Assembly: GCF_022458985.1 (NCBI RefSeq)
Contig: NC_061789.1
Location: forward strand, 2,831,501 to 2,895,500
Direction: 5' to 3'
DNA: 64,000 nt
From: Mugil cephalus
Lineage: Eukaryota > Chordata > Actinopteri > Mugiliformes > Mugilidae
In this document: in pieces, positions 1-9,632 of the stretch
Position numbering within the stretch: the stretch's first letter is position 1
How the letters are laid out: the number at the start of each line of letters is the position of its first letter
Notes under the pieces: generated by a model
Database searches by the model: none
The model's input: the letters and a program-made list of their open reading frames with translations, nothing else
What the model was told of the DNA's origin: nothing
Translations under genes and position numbers: made by a program

Positions 1-412
1 CTACCTCCTACCTACCTACGCATCTGCCTACCTACGTATATACCTACCTTCCTACGTATCTACCTGCCTACCTACGTATCTACCTACCTGCCTACATATC
101 TACCTACCTACCTCCTATTCATCTACCTACCTACGTATCTACCTACCTACCGTCCTATGTACCTATCTACGTGTCTACCTACCTTCCTATGTATCTACCT
201 ACCTACCTCCTACATATCTACCTACCTACGTATCTACCTACCTACCTTCCTACCTATCTACCTATGTATCTACCTACCTACCTACGTATCTAAGTACCTA
301 CCTATGTATCTATCTACCTACCTACGTATCTATCTACCTACCTACCTACGTATCTACCTACCTACCTTCCTACGTATTTACCTACCTACCTTCCTACCTA
401 TGTATCTACCTA
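1..412. repeat. CTAC/GTAT-type tetranucleotide microsatellite block
   Basis: About 410 bases of imperfect tetranucleotide units (ctac, cctt, gtat, ctat) run from the window edge to about 412, so the block probably continues outside the window. Its open frame encodes only Tyr/Leu/Pro/Thr periodic sequence and is not a gene. Confidence 0.95.
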
Positions 413-974
413 GACAGAAAATCACAGTCCCAAATCACGCCTAAGTCACTTCCTCAACTCCATCTCTTCACCTTCTAATGTTAATGTTTGTCTCGTTTAC
501 CCACACAAGGCCGGTTCTTCTCAACTGCATCGGTGGTCGAAGGCGAAGTTGTTTTGAACCGGGCCCAGAAAACACCGCGAGGGTGCGCAGAGAAGGTCAA
601 AGTCAAGGTCCGCTCGCAGACAATACATGAGCCGAGGGACGGATAGGCCAGTCGGAGCGCCCCACATGGGGTCCTCCGTCCCGGCTTCATTCAATATGTG
701 TGACCTGTAGCCCCGGTCCCGACTATGCTGGGAATGCGGGGTGTGCAGGAGCGAGGGGTTAGGGGTGGAGGGCCTGAGGGGGCCGAGTGGGTGAGCAGAC
801 AGGGAAAACACAGCTTGACTGTGTTTGTACATTTGCATGCAATTGACCGTGTTTGTCCGATTATGGATTATGTTTCATTTAAGTAAATAATTAGTATCAG
901 CAGGTGAATTGTCAGTGGTTACTGCTTTTATTATTTACTTACACTCACATGTCTTTTATGTGGTTGAATGTATG
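413..974. other. Non-coding, no recognised feature
   Basis: Moderately GC-rich single-copy-looking DNA, densest at 500-800. I see no splice-bounded coding exon or RNA gene. The short open frames on the minus strand lack recognisable domains. Confidence 0.5.
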
Positions 975-1465
975 CGTGTTCTTGTTTTGTGGGGCCATTT
1001 TTGTGGACTGAGCAGTTTTTCAGGGTTAAAACCTGTTGAGACTTGGTTTTAGGGTAAAAGTTAAAAGAATTAGGGTGAGTTGTAATAGTTAGGAAATAAA
1101 ACACAAGTTTGTTTGCTGGTTTTCAGTAACTTGTGGGATCCAACTTCATGCACAACACTACAGTTGTAGGTCCATGATATCCTTGTACCTTATAGGACAA
1201 GATTTTATTTATAGTTTGCAGCTAGGGTTGGGAGCTAGGGGATATATTATGTCAATAATCTTTTAAAAGATAGTGCTTGTTTTTTGTAACCATACTCTTA
1301 AGTTGTGGGTCCATGTTATACTTGTTGGGCCGCTCTTACTATTAGGTTAGGGTTAGAGCTCGGGGTAGGCCTCTAATTGAGCTGGTTAAGGTTAGAATAA
1401 GAGACCAGGGACTATATTATGTCACTGGAAAGTCCTTTCCCAGATAGAAACACAGGTTTGTGTGT
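975..1465. repeat. Degenerate interspersed repeat (tgtggggcc/agggtta type)
   Basis: Carries the signature of a common fish repeat: a 'ttgttttgtgggg' opening, repeated 'ttagggtta'-like and 'agggtt' phrases, 'gtgggtccatg' repeated at about 1164 and 1305, and a close in 'agatagaaacacaggttt'. Recognised by resemblance from memory; family not assigned. Confidence 0.45.
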
Positions 1466-2014
1466 GTGGTGCCCTTCTCAGACGGCTGACAGACAGCAGA
1501 CCAGACTGGAACTACAGGGTTTGGCCTGAAGAGCACTGGGCCTCTTTGGGCTCAGCAGGGACTCGGCTTGGGAAGCACACACTCTACAACAGCACACACA
1601 CACACACACACACAGTAAGGCTGTGTTTCATTTATTCCTCTAAAGATCAATCAGCTTTTCAACCTCAACCAGAACCAGAGTCTGAGTTCTAAGAATCCAA
1701 CGAAGTCCGTGTTTTTTTCCGAGCTCAAACAGACCACCGACCCGTCCGTTCTCGTTTGTTTTTCCTCTTTCTTATGCAGCACTTCCTGGAATCGCCTTTT
1801 CTGGAACAATACAGTTTTCTCCCAGCGTGATTTCAAGCTGTCCGAACTACTTGTGACTCCTCGTGTGTCAATATTGTGATCACTGAAGAATCTGCTCAAT
1901 GTTCTGTGCAGCCAGTAGTTCCACTACAGAACATTTTGATCTCTGTTGAGTTTTTAATCATAACTGTTTAATGTTTACGTGTAAAATAACACGCGATCCA
2001 TCAGACAGGAACCA
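1466..2014. other. Non-coding with a (CA)11 microsatellite
   Basis: A (CA)11 tract lies at 1593-1614. The remainder shows no coding signal on either strand. Confidence 0.5.
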
Positions 2015-2125
2015 CCTTCTTCCTCCACGTGTCCCTGGTCCAGGTCTGATGTGTCCATAGAAGGAGCTTTCATCAGAGGTCAGAGGTCAGCATGGACACC
2101 CTGACTGATCTGGAGCTACAGAGCT

Positions 2126-2530
2126 CCAAAGACCCGACGTCCTCAAATGGGGACATTACGTTTAAGGTTTGCAACTTCTTATTCTGCTTCATTTAGACCT
2201 GTTGTCCTCATAATGAGACACTTTTATCTGCCATGTCCTGGTAGCAAAGGGTAAATACACTTGTTTATTTATGCTTATTAACTTTTATAGTTTGATGTGA
2301 CATGAAAATTTAACAAGTTCCCAAGTACTCGTTTGAGGACACTGGGATTTCATTGTTTCCAATTCTGCTTTTGCATTAAAATAAACAGTTTTATATTTTG
2401 ATTACACATTGGTAAAATACAGTGAAATAATCCCTGTACCCACATAATTTATTCAAAAACAACTTCCAGTTCAAAGATGATGCTTATTTTCTATACGTCT
2501 CAGGTCCTACTGATCCCAAAAACCTAAAGA
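2126..2530. repeat. Diverged copy of the TTAA-flanked element (see 47223)
   Basis: Shares the phrases 'gacccgacgtcctcaaatgg', 'ggggacatta', 'ctgcttcattta' and 'actgatccca' in the same order as the better bounded copy at 47223-47693. It lies inside the decayed Tc1-like element. Its ends are blurred, so the coordinates are approximate. Confidence 0.6.
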
Positions 2531-2674
2531 TCTTAATGTTATCTTAAAGGAATTAAGATTAATTCCAAACAAATGCTTGGGTCCGACTGATAATGGGCCA
2601 TTAGCATACCATTAGCTTTAATGCTAACAGACACTAGTCATAACAACCACAGGCGTTCTCCTAAGTCTCTAACA

Positions 2675-2745
2675 CCAGTCTTTTAGGACCGAAGAGGCGA
2701 CTTGGATGAAACGTCTTCAAGAAACTCTACAAGTCCAGTTGCTTT
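2675..2745 (+). repeat. Repeat fragment with a ribozyme-like core
   Basis: The phrase 'gacttggatgaaacgtcttc' and the following 'aagaaactctacaagtcc' belong to a recurrent fish repeat tail. A shorter relative ('gacttggatgaaacatgaag') is at about 61960-61980. The arrangement of a CNGAAGA box followed by GAAAC resembles a hammerhead core, but the first box is mutated here. Confidence 0.4.
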
Positions 2746-2895
2746 CAGGTTGTTTGGACAAATGATGACATGGATGACTGAGAACCTGAACCACTCCAGA
2801 CCGCCACAGGAGAGCTGCAGTTGTTCTGACCCAGTGGTCCAGTCGTCACGGTTTCTCAAAGTCGCTCAGATTCTTACAAGACTCCAACTTGTTTT

Positions 2896-3900
2896 TTTCC
2901 CAATTGAAAATCAGGGCAGATCCTCTAAGTGACATCTTTGTGGTGGTAGTGATAAATATCTCAGTATAAAACTTCAAATAACAAAATTTGTCACTATATT
3001 TGCAAGTAGGATAATCCTTCTTCAGTGGAAGTCTCCCCAACCCCCAACCCAGACGGATGCAGGATGTGTTGCTTGAACAACTGAGCTTTACAATGAACTT
3101 GACCACATTTGCAGAAGTCTGGCAGCCGCTCATAGACTCTATCAAAGATAAGCTCCTCATACCTCAGGTATACATTTGATGTTAAATTATTATTTTTTAT
3201 TTACCGCATTTTTCACATTTGTTGTCACTGTTGAGATTTCTGTTGTGTGTTTATATAAGCCTCAAACAAAAACTAATAAGAATGTGATATAAAAAAAAAA
3301 ACCTTGTTCTCACTTGTCCCCTGACGCGTCTAATCCACTGTTTTTAGCACGGCATGCGATTATGAGCACAATGTTAATAATGTCGTGGCTGAAAGGTGCA
3401 AACCGACCATGACGACACTGAACTCAACATCTAAAATGTGACATTTTCCAAAGGTCAGACTCCACAGCAGTCAGCAGAGTCTGGCTCCTGCAGCACTCGC
3501 CACCATTGGTCTGACTGTTAAAAACTGTCTGGTGTGTCTGAGTTGATCCATATCTCCTATATGTCAAACCAGAACAGAAACCATAAACATAAAGACCTGA
3601 TGAGTTTGCTGCCATCTTCTGGAGGCTGACACTGTGTTCAGATGAGCATCATTTTACAGTATTATCATAAATTAAATGAATGTCACACTTCAAAATGCTG
3701 CACTGTTAAATAAACTGCTGATATGTGAGGATATATTCCTATATTCTCTTCTGTAAACCTTTTCTCCCACAGATATATTGATTCTAAACCTTTTAATTCT
3801 TGGATAAATACATTCATAGACGTTTAAAGCTGCGCAGACGCTGCATGCTAAGGGTTAAGGCAGCTTTACGCACAGGTGTCTCGCCAGTCCTCCGTGAAAA
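2896..3900. other. Non-coding upstream of wfikkn2
   Basis: AT-rich sequence with no coding exon, RNA gene or clear repeat boundary recognised. A poly-A tract lies at about 3290-3301. Confidence 0.45.
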
Positions 3901-3925
3901 CAGCGTCTGAAAAACTGCTGGTGAA

Positions 3926-4325
3926 CTTTCTTTCCCTCTCTCTCTCTCTCTCTCCCCCTCTCTCTCTCTGCCTTTCTCTCTGCCCCCTTACTCTCTCTCT
4001 CTTTCTTTAATTAAGTTGATCATAACTGTAACTCAGCTGGGATTTGCTGTCCGTGCAGATCGGGTCACTGTAATTCACGTAGAGCTCCACTTTAAGGGGC
4101 ACACGGCCACGGCTTTTTTTAATCTCTTGCTGCTGGAGAGCGACTAACCTGGAGGACTCTCTCCAGACCGGGACCGCTGCTGCTGCTGCTGCTGCTTCAA
4201 ACTGCTTCTGCATCTGATTCTAAGAACAAAAAGTTTCCACTTAGACAACTCAAAGATACAACTAAAATAAATAAATTGGATTTACAGAACTTCAGCGCTC
4301 TCGCTCTTTTACGCGCCGGACGGAC
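3926..4325 (+). promoter_or_regulatory. wfikkn2 promoter-proximal region and 5'UTR (putative)
   Basis: A pyrimidine (CT)-rich tract spans about 3926-4009. It is followed by about 300 bp of untranslated leader with a (CTG)6 run at 4177-4194 and no ATG between about 4200 and 4325. No convincing TATA box is visible, so the transcription start cannot be placed. The long CT tract may mark an initiator-poor, GA/CT-type promoter; that is inference. Confidence 0.45.
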
Positions 4326-4538
4326 ATGTGGTGGATGCTGTTTCCCCGATGGATCTGGTTCCTCCTGGGGCAGTGCTACTCCGCGCTCCTCTACATGGAC
4401 AGCTGCCGCGTGAGAGCGATGCCCATGTCCGTGGCGAAGGTGGTGTATTCCCACGCGGGGCTGTGCCCGAACGACCTGAACCCCAACCTGTGGGTGGACG
4501 CCATGAGCACCTGCATGCGCGAGTGCGAATCTGACCAG
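4326..4538 (+). CDS. wfikkn2: wfikkn2 coding exon 1: signal peptide and first part of WAP
   Basis: Encodes residues 1-71. It begins at the first ATG after the leader ('ggacatgtgg') with a Trp-rich hydrophobic start typical of a secretion signal. It contains WAP cysteines 47, 63 and 67. It ends at 'gaccag|gtgagt', a near-consensus donor, leaving a phase 0 intron inside the WAP domain. Confidence 0.95.
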
Positions 4539-7500
4539 GTGAGTGTCGCCCCCCTCTCTTCCACCGGAGCCTGTGCTGCATGCGACGAGTGGTGAAGACG
4601 TAAAAGACACAGGAAGACAGATAGGATGCTGAACTACAGAACGAACGCCAGTTCATTTAATTAAAAATTTGGAATTGGTGAATCTGCTGAATGTTAGAGT
4701 GACCACGGTGGCCGGTTTTGACCTCTAGATATTTAGATGTTTACTCTGTCCTAAAGTCATTTGTTCTGATCTTATCTTTTTTTCCACATCGTGGGCCTTT
4801 TCTGTCCATGAGAAGAAAAGAATGTGAACCCAACCGTATCAGGTGTTAAACCGAATTCAAACTGAATATTAAAAGAAGCCTCGTGATCTATAAGAATGAT
4901 GCAAATCTGTGTTGTAAGTACCTCACAGCATCATTAAAAAACTGCAATTATAAAAACGTAAAACTGAGAATACTATAAAACACACAAGAGGCCAGGTAAG
5001 AACTCAGTTAAACCCTCAAATATAAATCACTTAGAATTCAAGAAAATAAATGGTTTAAAAGAGATCACAGAGTCAGCTGACCTGATTTCCTCTGGCAGAT
5101 CCACGGCCGTGGGGCCCTGACTGTAAACGCCCTGTCACCTTTAGTTTCAGCTAAACTTTGCGTTACACAGTTTCGCAAGTCCTGCAAAAGAAAAAAAAAA
5201 CTCTTCTCTTTCTCCAAGGACTGCGAGACGTTCGAGAAGTGCTGTCCCAACGTGTGCGGCAACAAGAGCTGCGTGGCGGCGCGCTACATCGACATCAAGG
5301 GCAACAAGGGCCCCGTGAGCATGCCGAAGGGAGCCACCTGCGACGAGTTCATGTGCTCGCAGCAAGGCTCCGAGTGCGACATCTGGGATGGCCAGCCCGT
5401 CTGCAAGTGCCGGGACCGGTGCGAGAGGGAGCCCCACTTCACGTGCGCGTCCGACGGCATGACGTACTACAACAAGTGCTACATGGACGCCGAGGCCTGC
5501 TCCAAGGGTATCTCTATCTCTGAGGTCACCTGCAGGTAACATGTTAAGTACATTAGATTTAGTTTTTGTTTCTTTTTGGTGTGGTGGGGTAAAGTTTATT
5601 CTCCTTCTGCATACATACAAATATAGGGATGGGTACCGTTATGGTTTTATCGATACCGAAACCAAACCGGTACTTTTCTAAAGGTGCCGGTGCTTAACGG
5701 TACCTGAACCGGTGTTTAAAGAATGGAGAACATACAAACTTTGTCCAAAAACGGGGCCTTTTTATTTTTAAGGCATTTTGTGACGTGCAAGTTGAACACA
5801 ATATTAATTTAAATGCTAAGACTCAGAAATAAATGAACCATTATAAAATAAAATTCACAACAAACTGTCACAATTATCAGAATAAACAACAGTGTATCAA
5901 TGCAACTCTGCTTGGACATGGGGTCTCGCAGTCTATCAAAGATGCTACATTTCTTGGCTTTAAAAACAATGCTATGAGTCATCTGATGTTTCATCAAATT
6001 CTAGGTGTTACCTCCCTTGCACAATATCGTCTTCAAGCACTTGTTGCAGGTTGTCCAGTCTGCATCTTTTGAGGACAAAGTTTTGACAAACATTTGGCCT
6101 TAGCCATTTTGAAGGTTCACTTCCATCCATGCAGAAAAACTAACGTGACATCACATGGACTTTTTTTTTTTTTTGTTATTTGCACTTAACAAATTTTCAA
6201 TAAAGTTCTTGGAGTAAGAAAAAGAGCTAAGGGGGCGAAGCACCAAATCTGTGTTGCCTTTCGGTATGGTTACTACCATTAGTGCTGTCATGGTATCGGT
6301 ACCCTTCCCTAATCAGATAACGATCTTTTAATGCCAAGTATCGTCCGATCCAAGTCCCGATCTGATGTTAAATGTCCTAAATGTCCTTGTGTTCTCTACT
6401 CCAGAAATGTTCTGGTCCTCCAATGCTGCCATAAACTCCCCTAACCCTCTCTGGGAGATTTGTCTCCAGGAAACGTTTCTCTTCTTTTAAACATTCACTG
6501 TTTGTTGTTTGGGTGCAGCCTTTGAATCAAGACAGCTTGCTAGCTTTGACTCTAGCCAACCAAAATAAGAACAGAAGAAGAAGGCTATTTGATGCTACAA
6601 GGGACGAGGTTTTAGTTTATGGCAGACCTGAAGGCTGAAGCCCAACACCAAAAAATGTCTGGATCAACCCCAATACTGATTGGGACGTCCCTAGAGTTTT
6701 CCAGGTTATCGTTTCAAAGCTGAAACCGGGGCATGTGGCTTTGCTTTGATTAATTACTCTGCTGTCTGACAAACTTACAGGTACCATCTAACATGGCCCA
6801 ACACCAGTCCACTCCCTGAAGAGACGACCTTACACCCCACCACTGCCCTCCAGACCACCCTCCCGACGGACATCCAGCTGCCCGTCATACACACCGGACC
6901 CACCCAACAGGCCGTCTTTGTGGGAGAGACGGCCAGCTTCCTGTGCGAGGTCTCCGGGAAGCCACACCCGGAAGTCACCTGGGAGAAACAACTGAAAGGC
7001 AAAGAGAACACCATCATGAGGCCCAACCACGTCCGGGGAAACGTCGTGGTCACCAACATCGGCCAGCTGGTTATATACAACGCGCAGCTCCAGGACGCCG
7101 GAATCTACACGTGCACGGCTAGAAATGTCGGGGGAAGCGTGTCGTCGCACTTTCCTCTGGTCGTGATCGCGAAGGAGAAAAGCGCAGAAGGGAACAACGT
7201 CACCAAACTTCCTTTCCCCGCCGCAGAGTGCCTCAAGGGTCCGGACACGGACGACTGCGGGGACGAGAGCATCAGCTGGTACTACGAGCCCAAACGGAAC
7301 AACTGCTTCACCTTTACTTACAGCCAGTGCAACAAAAACCGGAACCATTTCGACACCTACGACGCCTGCATGCTGTCGTGCGGCGGAGACCTGGCGGCGC
7401 CCTGCAGCCTGCCCAGCCTCCAGGGGCCCTGCAAGGCGTACGAGCCCCGCTGGGCGTACAGCAGCGCCCTCAAAAAGTGCCAGTCGTTCGTGTACGGCGG

Positions 7501-7975
7501 CTGCGGAGGCAACGAGAACAACTTCGAGTCCAGGGAGGCCTGCGAGGAGATGTGCCCTTTCCCCAAGAACCACAACTGCAAGATGTGCAAACCCCGAGGC
7601 AAGATGGTGGCCAGCTTCTGCAAGAGCGACTTCGTGATCCTGGGGCGAGTGACCGAGCTCACGGAGGAGCAGGAGTCGGGCCACGCCCTGGTGACCGTGG
7701 AGGAGATCTTGAAGGACGAGAAGATGGGCCTGAGGTTCTTCGGCAAGGAGCCGCTGGAGGTGACGCTCCTGAACGTGGACTGGAACTGCCCCTGCCCCAA
7801 CATCACCGCCGCCAGCGGGCAGCTCATCATCATGGGGGACGTCCACAACGGGATGGCCGTCCTGCAGCCGGACAGCTTCGTGGGCTCGTCCAGCCCTCGC
7901 AGGGTCCGGAAGCTGCGCGAGGTCGTCCACAAGAAGACCTGCGACCTCCTCAAAGATTTCTCCGCGGTCCAGTAG
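4326..7975 (+). CDS. wfikkn2: WFIKKN2 (GASP-1), secreted multidomain GDF8/GDF11 antagonist
   Basis: Three coding exons, join(4326..4538, 5219..5535, 6781..7975), give 1725 nt and 574 residues; human WFIKKN2 is about 576. Order: signal peptide about 1-24; WAP four-disulfide core 47-89 (8 Cys); follistatin/Kazal 112-176 (10 Cys); Thr/Pro linker 183-206; Ig domain about 213-305 (Cys232, Trp244, Cys288); Kunitz-1 327-377; Kunitz-2 385-435; netrin-like domain 443-564 (6 Cys). Family knowledge: the secreted protein binds mature GDF8/GDF11 mainly through the follistatin module and the propeptide through the netrin-like module, limiting myostatin signalling. Kunitz-2 keeps Lys395 at the presumed P1 site; Kunitz-1 has Gly337. 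N-glycosylation sequons are at Asn316 and Asn517. Sequence identity favours WFIKKN2 over WFIKKN1. Which teleost paralogue this is cannot be told here. Confidence 0.97.
4539..5218 (+). other. wfikkn2: wfikkn2 intron 1
   Basis: 680-bp phase 0 GT-AG intron, AT-rich, with a poly-A run followed by the pyrimidine tract near the acceptor. No repeat or regulatory element is recognised in it. Confidence 0.85.
5219..5535 (+). CDS. wfikkn2: wfikkn2 coding exon 2: rest of WAP and follistatin/Kazal domain
   Basis: Residues 72-177. The acceptor is a strong pyrimidine tract ending 'tctccaag|ga'. The exon supplies WAP cysteines 73, 79, 80, 84 and 89 and all ten follistatin-domain cysteines (112-176). It closes at 'acctgcag|gtaac', a phase 2 donor, immediately after the last Kazal cysteine. 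Confidence 0.95.
5624..6311. mobile_element. hAT-like element with inverted ends
   Basis: The left end reads 'tagggatgggtaccg' and the right end, reverse-complemented, 'tagggaagggtaccg' (14 of 15 match). The interior is rich in 'ggtacc'/'cggtac' phrases typical of hAT-derived fish MITEs. No transposase frame is present. A clear 8-bp target duplication was not found, so the family call is tentative. Confidence 0.6.
6313..6693. repeat. Interspersed repeat shared with 24542-25075
   Basis: Shares long phrases with 24542-25075: 'cgatcttttaat', 'gtgttctctactccagaaat', 'gctgccataaactcccctaa', 'ttgtctcc' and 'gggtgcagcct'. It ends in 'gggacgtcccta', matching the 'tagggac' start of the other copy, which suggests a TIR-bearing non-autonomous element. 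No coding capacity. Confidence 0.65.
6781..7975 (+). CDS. wfikkn2: wfikkn2 coding exon 3: Ig, two Kunitz and netrin-like domains
   Basis: Residues 177-574. The acceptor 'cttacag|gtaccat' restores frame as Arg177-Tyr-His-Leu-Thr-Trp. This one exon carries the linker, the Ig, both Kunitz modules and the NTR module, and stops with TAG at 7973-7975. It is much more GC-rich than its flanks, as is usual for a constrained secreted-domain exon in fish. Confidence 0.96.
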
Positions 7976-8490
7976 GAATCCCCGCTTTTCAGATAAAGCT
8001 CCAGTGACCTCAACCGTCAGACTGAAAACCCTCTGAAATCATTTGGACTCCCGCCGTTAGTTGATTTTCTCTTTGTTTTTTAGTCGCTAGATTCAAGCTC
8101 GGACAAGTTTGACGTCCACAAGCTGTTCGGGAAAAGTTGCGAAACTTTCACCCTGTACAAAGTATTTAATTATCTTCCCAAATATCCTTTATTTAGCACT
8201 AGTTTATTAGATCTTCTTTATGTTGTTCGTCCAGTACAACAGTGTGAAGCCTCAGTTTATCTACCAGAATCTAATAAGCTCTTTTTTATTTTATTACTAT
8301 TTTATTTTTTTTGTGGAATCCATTTTGTTATGTTTAATTTCTTTAAACTACAGAACATGTATGTGAACGTGCGTGCTTCATATTTATTTTTCTGTTTCAT
8401 ATAGCCATTGGTTTTTGTTTAAGTAGTTTATTATTATTAGCGTTCATTAAAACTTTTACGACGAATAAAGATGATTTGGAAAATGACCCA
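7976..8490 (+). other. wfikkn2: wfikkn2 3'UTR
   Basis: About 500 bp of increasingly AT-rich sequence follows the stop, ending after a canonical polyadenylation hexamer at 8464. The terminal GC drop compared with exon 3 supports the boundary. Confidence 0.7.
8464..8469 (+). terminator. wfikkn2 polyadenylation signal AATAAA
   Basis: AATAAA in 'acgaataaagatg', about 490 bp after the stop, with a T-rich downstream element at about 8497-8510. Cleavage is expected near 8485. Confidence 0.65.
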
Positions 8491-9296
8491 TCGCCTTTTT
8501 TTTTTTTTCTTTATCAGATTTTTTGAGGGAGAACACCAGACAGTGTTGTGTTGTTCTGTTCAGTTGTTGTCCCTTCATCCATGTCGTCCTCCTCCTCCTC
8601 CTCCTCCTCCTCCTCAGACACAGAGGGCCTGGTCTGGCATTAAAATCCGAAGCAGGTCACATTCCAGCCCAGCTGTGGTGGCCTGCAGAGCTGCGTGTTG
8701 TGTTGTGTCTGGGTCTGGGGCCCTCGCATAGCACACACCCCGCCGACTGGCCGGCCGGCCGGCCGCTGGTCCTGCGCGGCCCCTTTCATGTGCAAGAGGC
8801 CGGGGTGAAGGGGAAGAAGAAGAGGAGGAGGAGGAGGAGGAGGTGGAGGAGGAGGAACGTCGGACGATTGGAGCAGAGAGCGGAGCGTGGTTCTCCAGAT
8901 CAGATCATGAGTCTGAACGGAGTTCACCAGGAGCAGCAGGACACGCATGAAGCCAAACGAGAAGTAAAGGGCCGAGTGTTTTCCCCCTTCCCCCCTTATG
9001 CCCTCACATCCCCTTCTCTAACCCCCTGTTTTCCTAAAAATGCCCGCTAAGACCGACAGACCACCGGCTCTGGTGCAGCGACCTCCGACCCCGCTAATGA
9101 AAAAGAGGCCGTGCAAGAGAGAAAAAAAGATAAGAAGAAGAAGATGAAGGGCCACTTCTTCTTTCATCAGAACTCGATGCTCCACACATCCCAGTGTCAA
9201 GTTCAAACAGACAGACAGAGCATAATAATAACACCTGCAGGTACAAGGCCCACAGTGACACAGCGTCAGTGGACTCTATTACTCTTTATTTTGCTA
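8491..9296. other. Non-coding, simple repeats
   Basis: Contains (CCT)n at 8584-8615 and a purine (GGA/GAA)-rich tract at about 8811-8855. The Lys/Arg-rich and Pro-rich frames here are translations of these repeats. No gene. Confidence 0.6.
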
Positions 9297-9632
9297 GATC
9301 AGCCATAGCATTATAACCACCTTCCTAATATTGTGTCCCTTGTGTCTCCAGAAGAGTTGAGGTGAGGTGAGGGGGGCCCCTGTGGATCATCCCGCAGATA
9401 CTTGATCAGCTGTTCTTCACGTCTGAGATGTGTGTGTGTCTGAGTCAGGCTGCATCACCGGGTGTCATTACTAAGGGGTTTGTCTGGTCTGGTCTAGGTG
9501 GGGGCTACATGTCTAAGGAACATCCACATGAATAAATGCCAGGTCCAGAAGTTTCCCAGCAGAACACTGAGTTGTCCCCAGATGGTGTAAATGTGACTCA
9601 TGTCTCCTGTCGGTTGTGGCTGATGTGTATAC
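9297..9632 (-). mobile_element. Internally deleted Tc1-like element (MITE)
   Basis: Begins 'gatcagccatagcattataa', continues with 'ccaccttcctaatattgtgt', and near its end has 'gtttcccagcagaacactga' and 'ggttgtggctgatgtgta'. The ends are degenerate inverted repeats of the family listed at 37756, 46218 and 54729. The 336-bp length matches the 335-bp copy at 37756, which argues for a fixed deletion derivative. Confidence 0.7.

Larger units (their letters stand above)
2015..2890 (-). mobile_element. Decayed Tc1-like transposon, interrupted
   Basis: Segments 2015-2125 and about 2755-2890 resemble, in antisense, consecutive parts of a Tc1-like transposase gene common in fish. Landmarks are 'ggtcagcatggacacc' near 2086 and 'gagctgcagttgttctgacc' near 2812. 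They are split by about 600 bp of other repeat DNA, so the older Tc1-like copy appears to have been interrupted. No open frame survives. The match rests on recalled family sequence. Confidence 0.6.
5536..6780 (+). other. wfikkn2: wfikkn2 intron 2, mostly transposon-derived
   Basis: 1245-bp phase 2 GT-AG intron between the follistatin and Ig domains. Two adjacent repeat elements (5624-6311 and about 6313-6693) fill some 86% of it. The hexamer CAGGTA spans both splice junctions. See the findings on possible intron gain. Confidence 0.85.

Noticed and set aside
157..444. 95-codon open frame rich in Tyr, Leu, Pro, Thr
   Set aside because: It is the translation of the CTAC-type microsatellite.
4328..4534. 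Alternative frame over wfikkn2 exon 1
   Set aside because: The other frame carries the WAP cysteines and joins exons 2 and 3 in phase.
6830..7930. 366-codon open frame antisense to wfikkn2 exon 3
   Set aside because: Shadow of a GC-rich conserved exon. The sense strand encodes Ig, Kunitz and NTR modules with splice sites; the antisense frame has no domain.
8523..9050. 175-codon frame with Leu and Lys/Arg runs
   Set aside because: Driven by (CCT)n and (GGA)n microsatellites; no splice support or domain.
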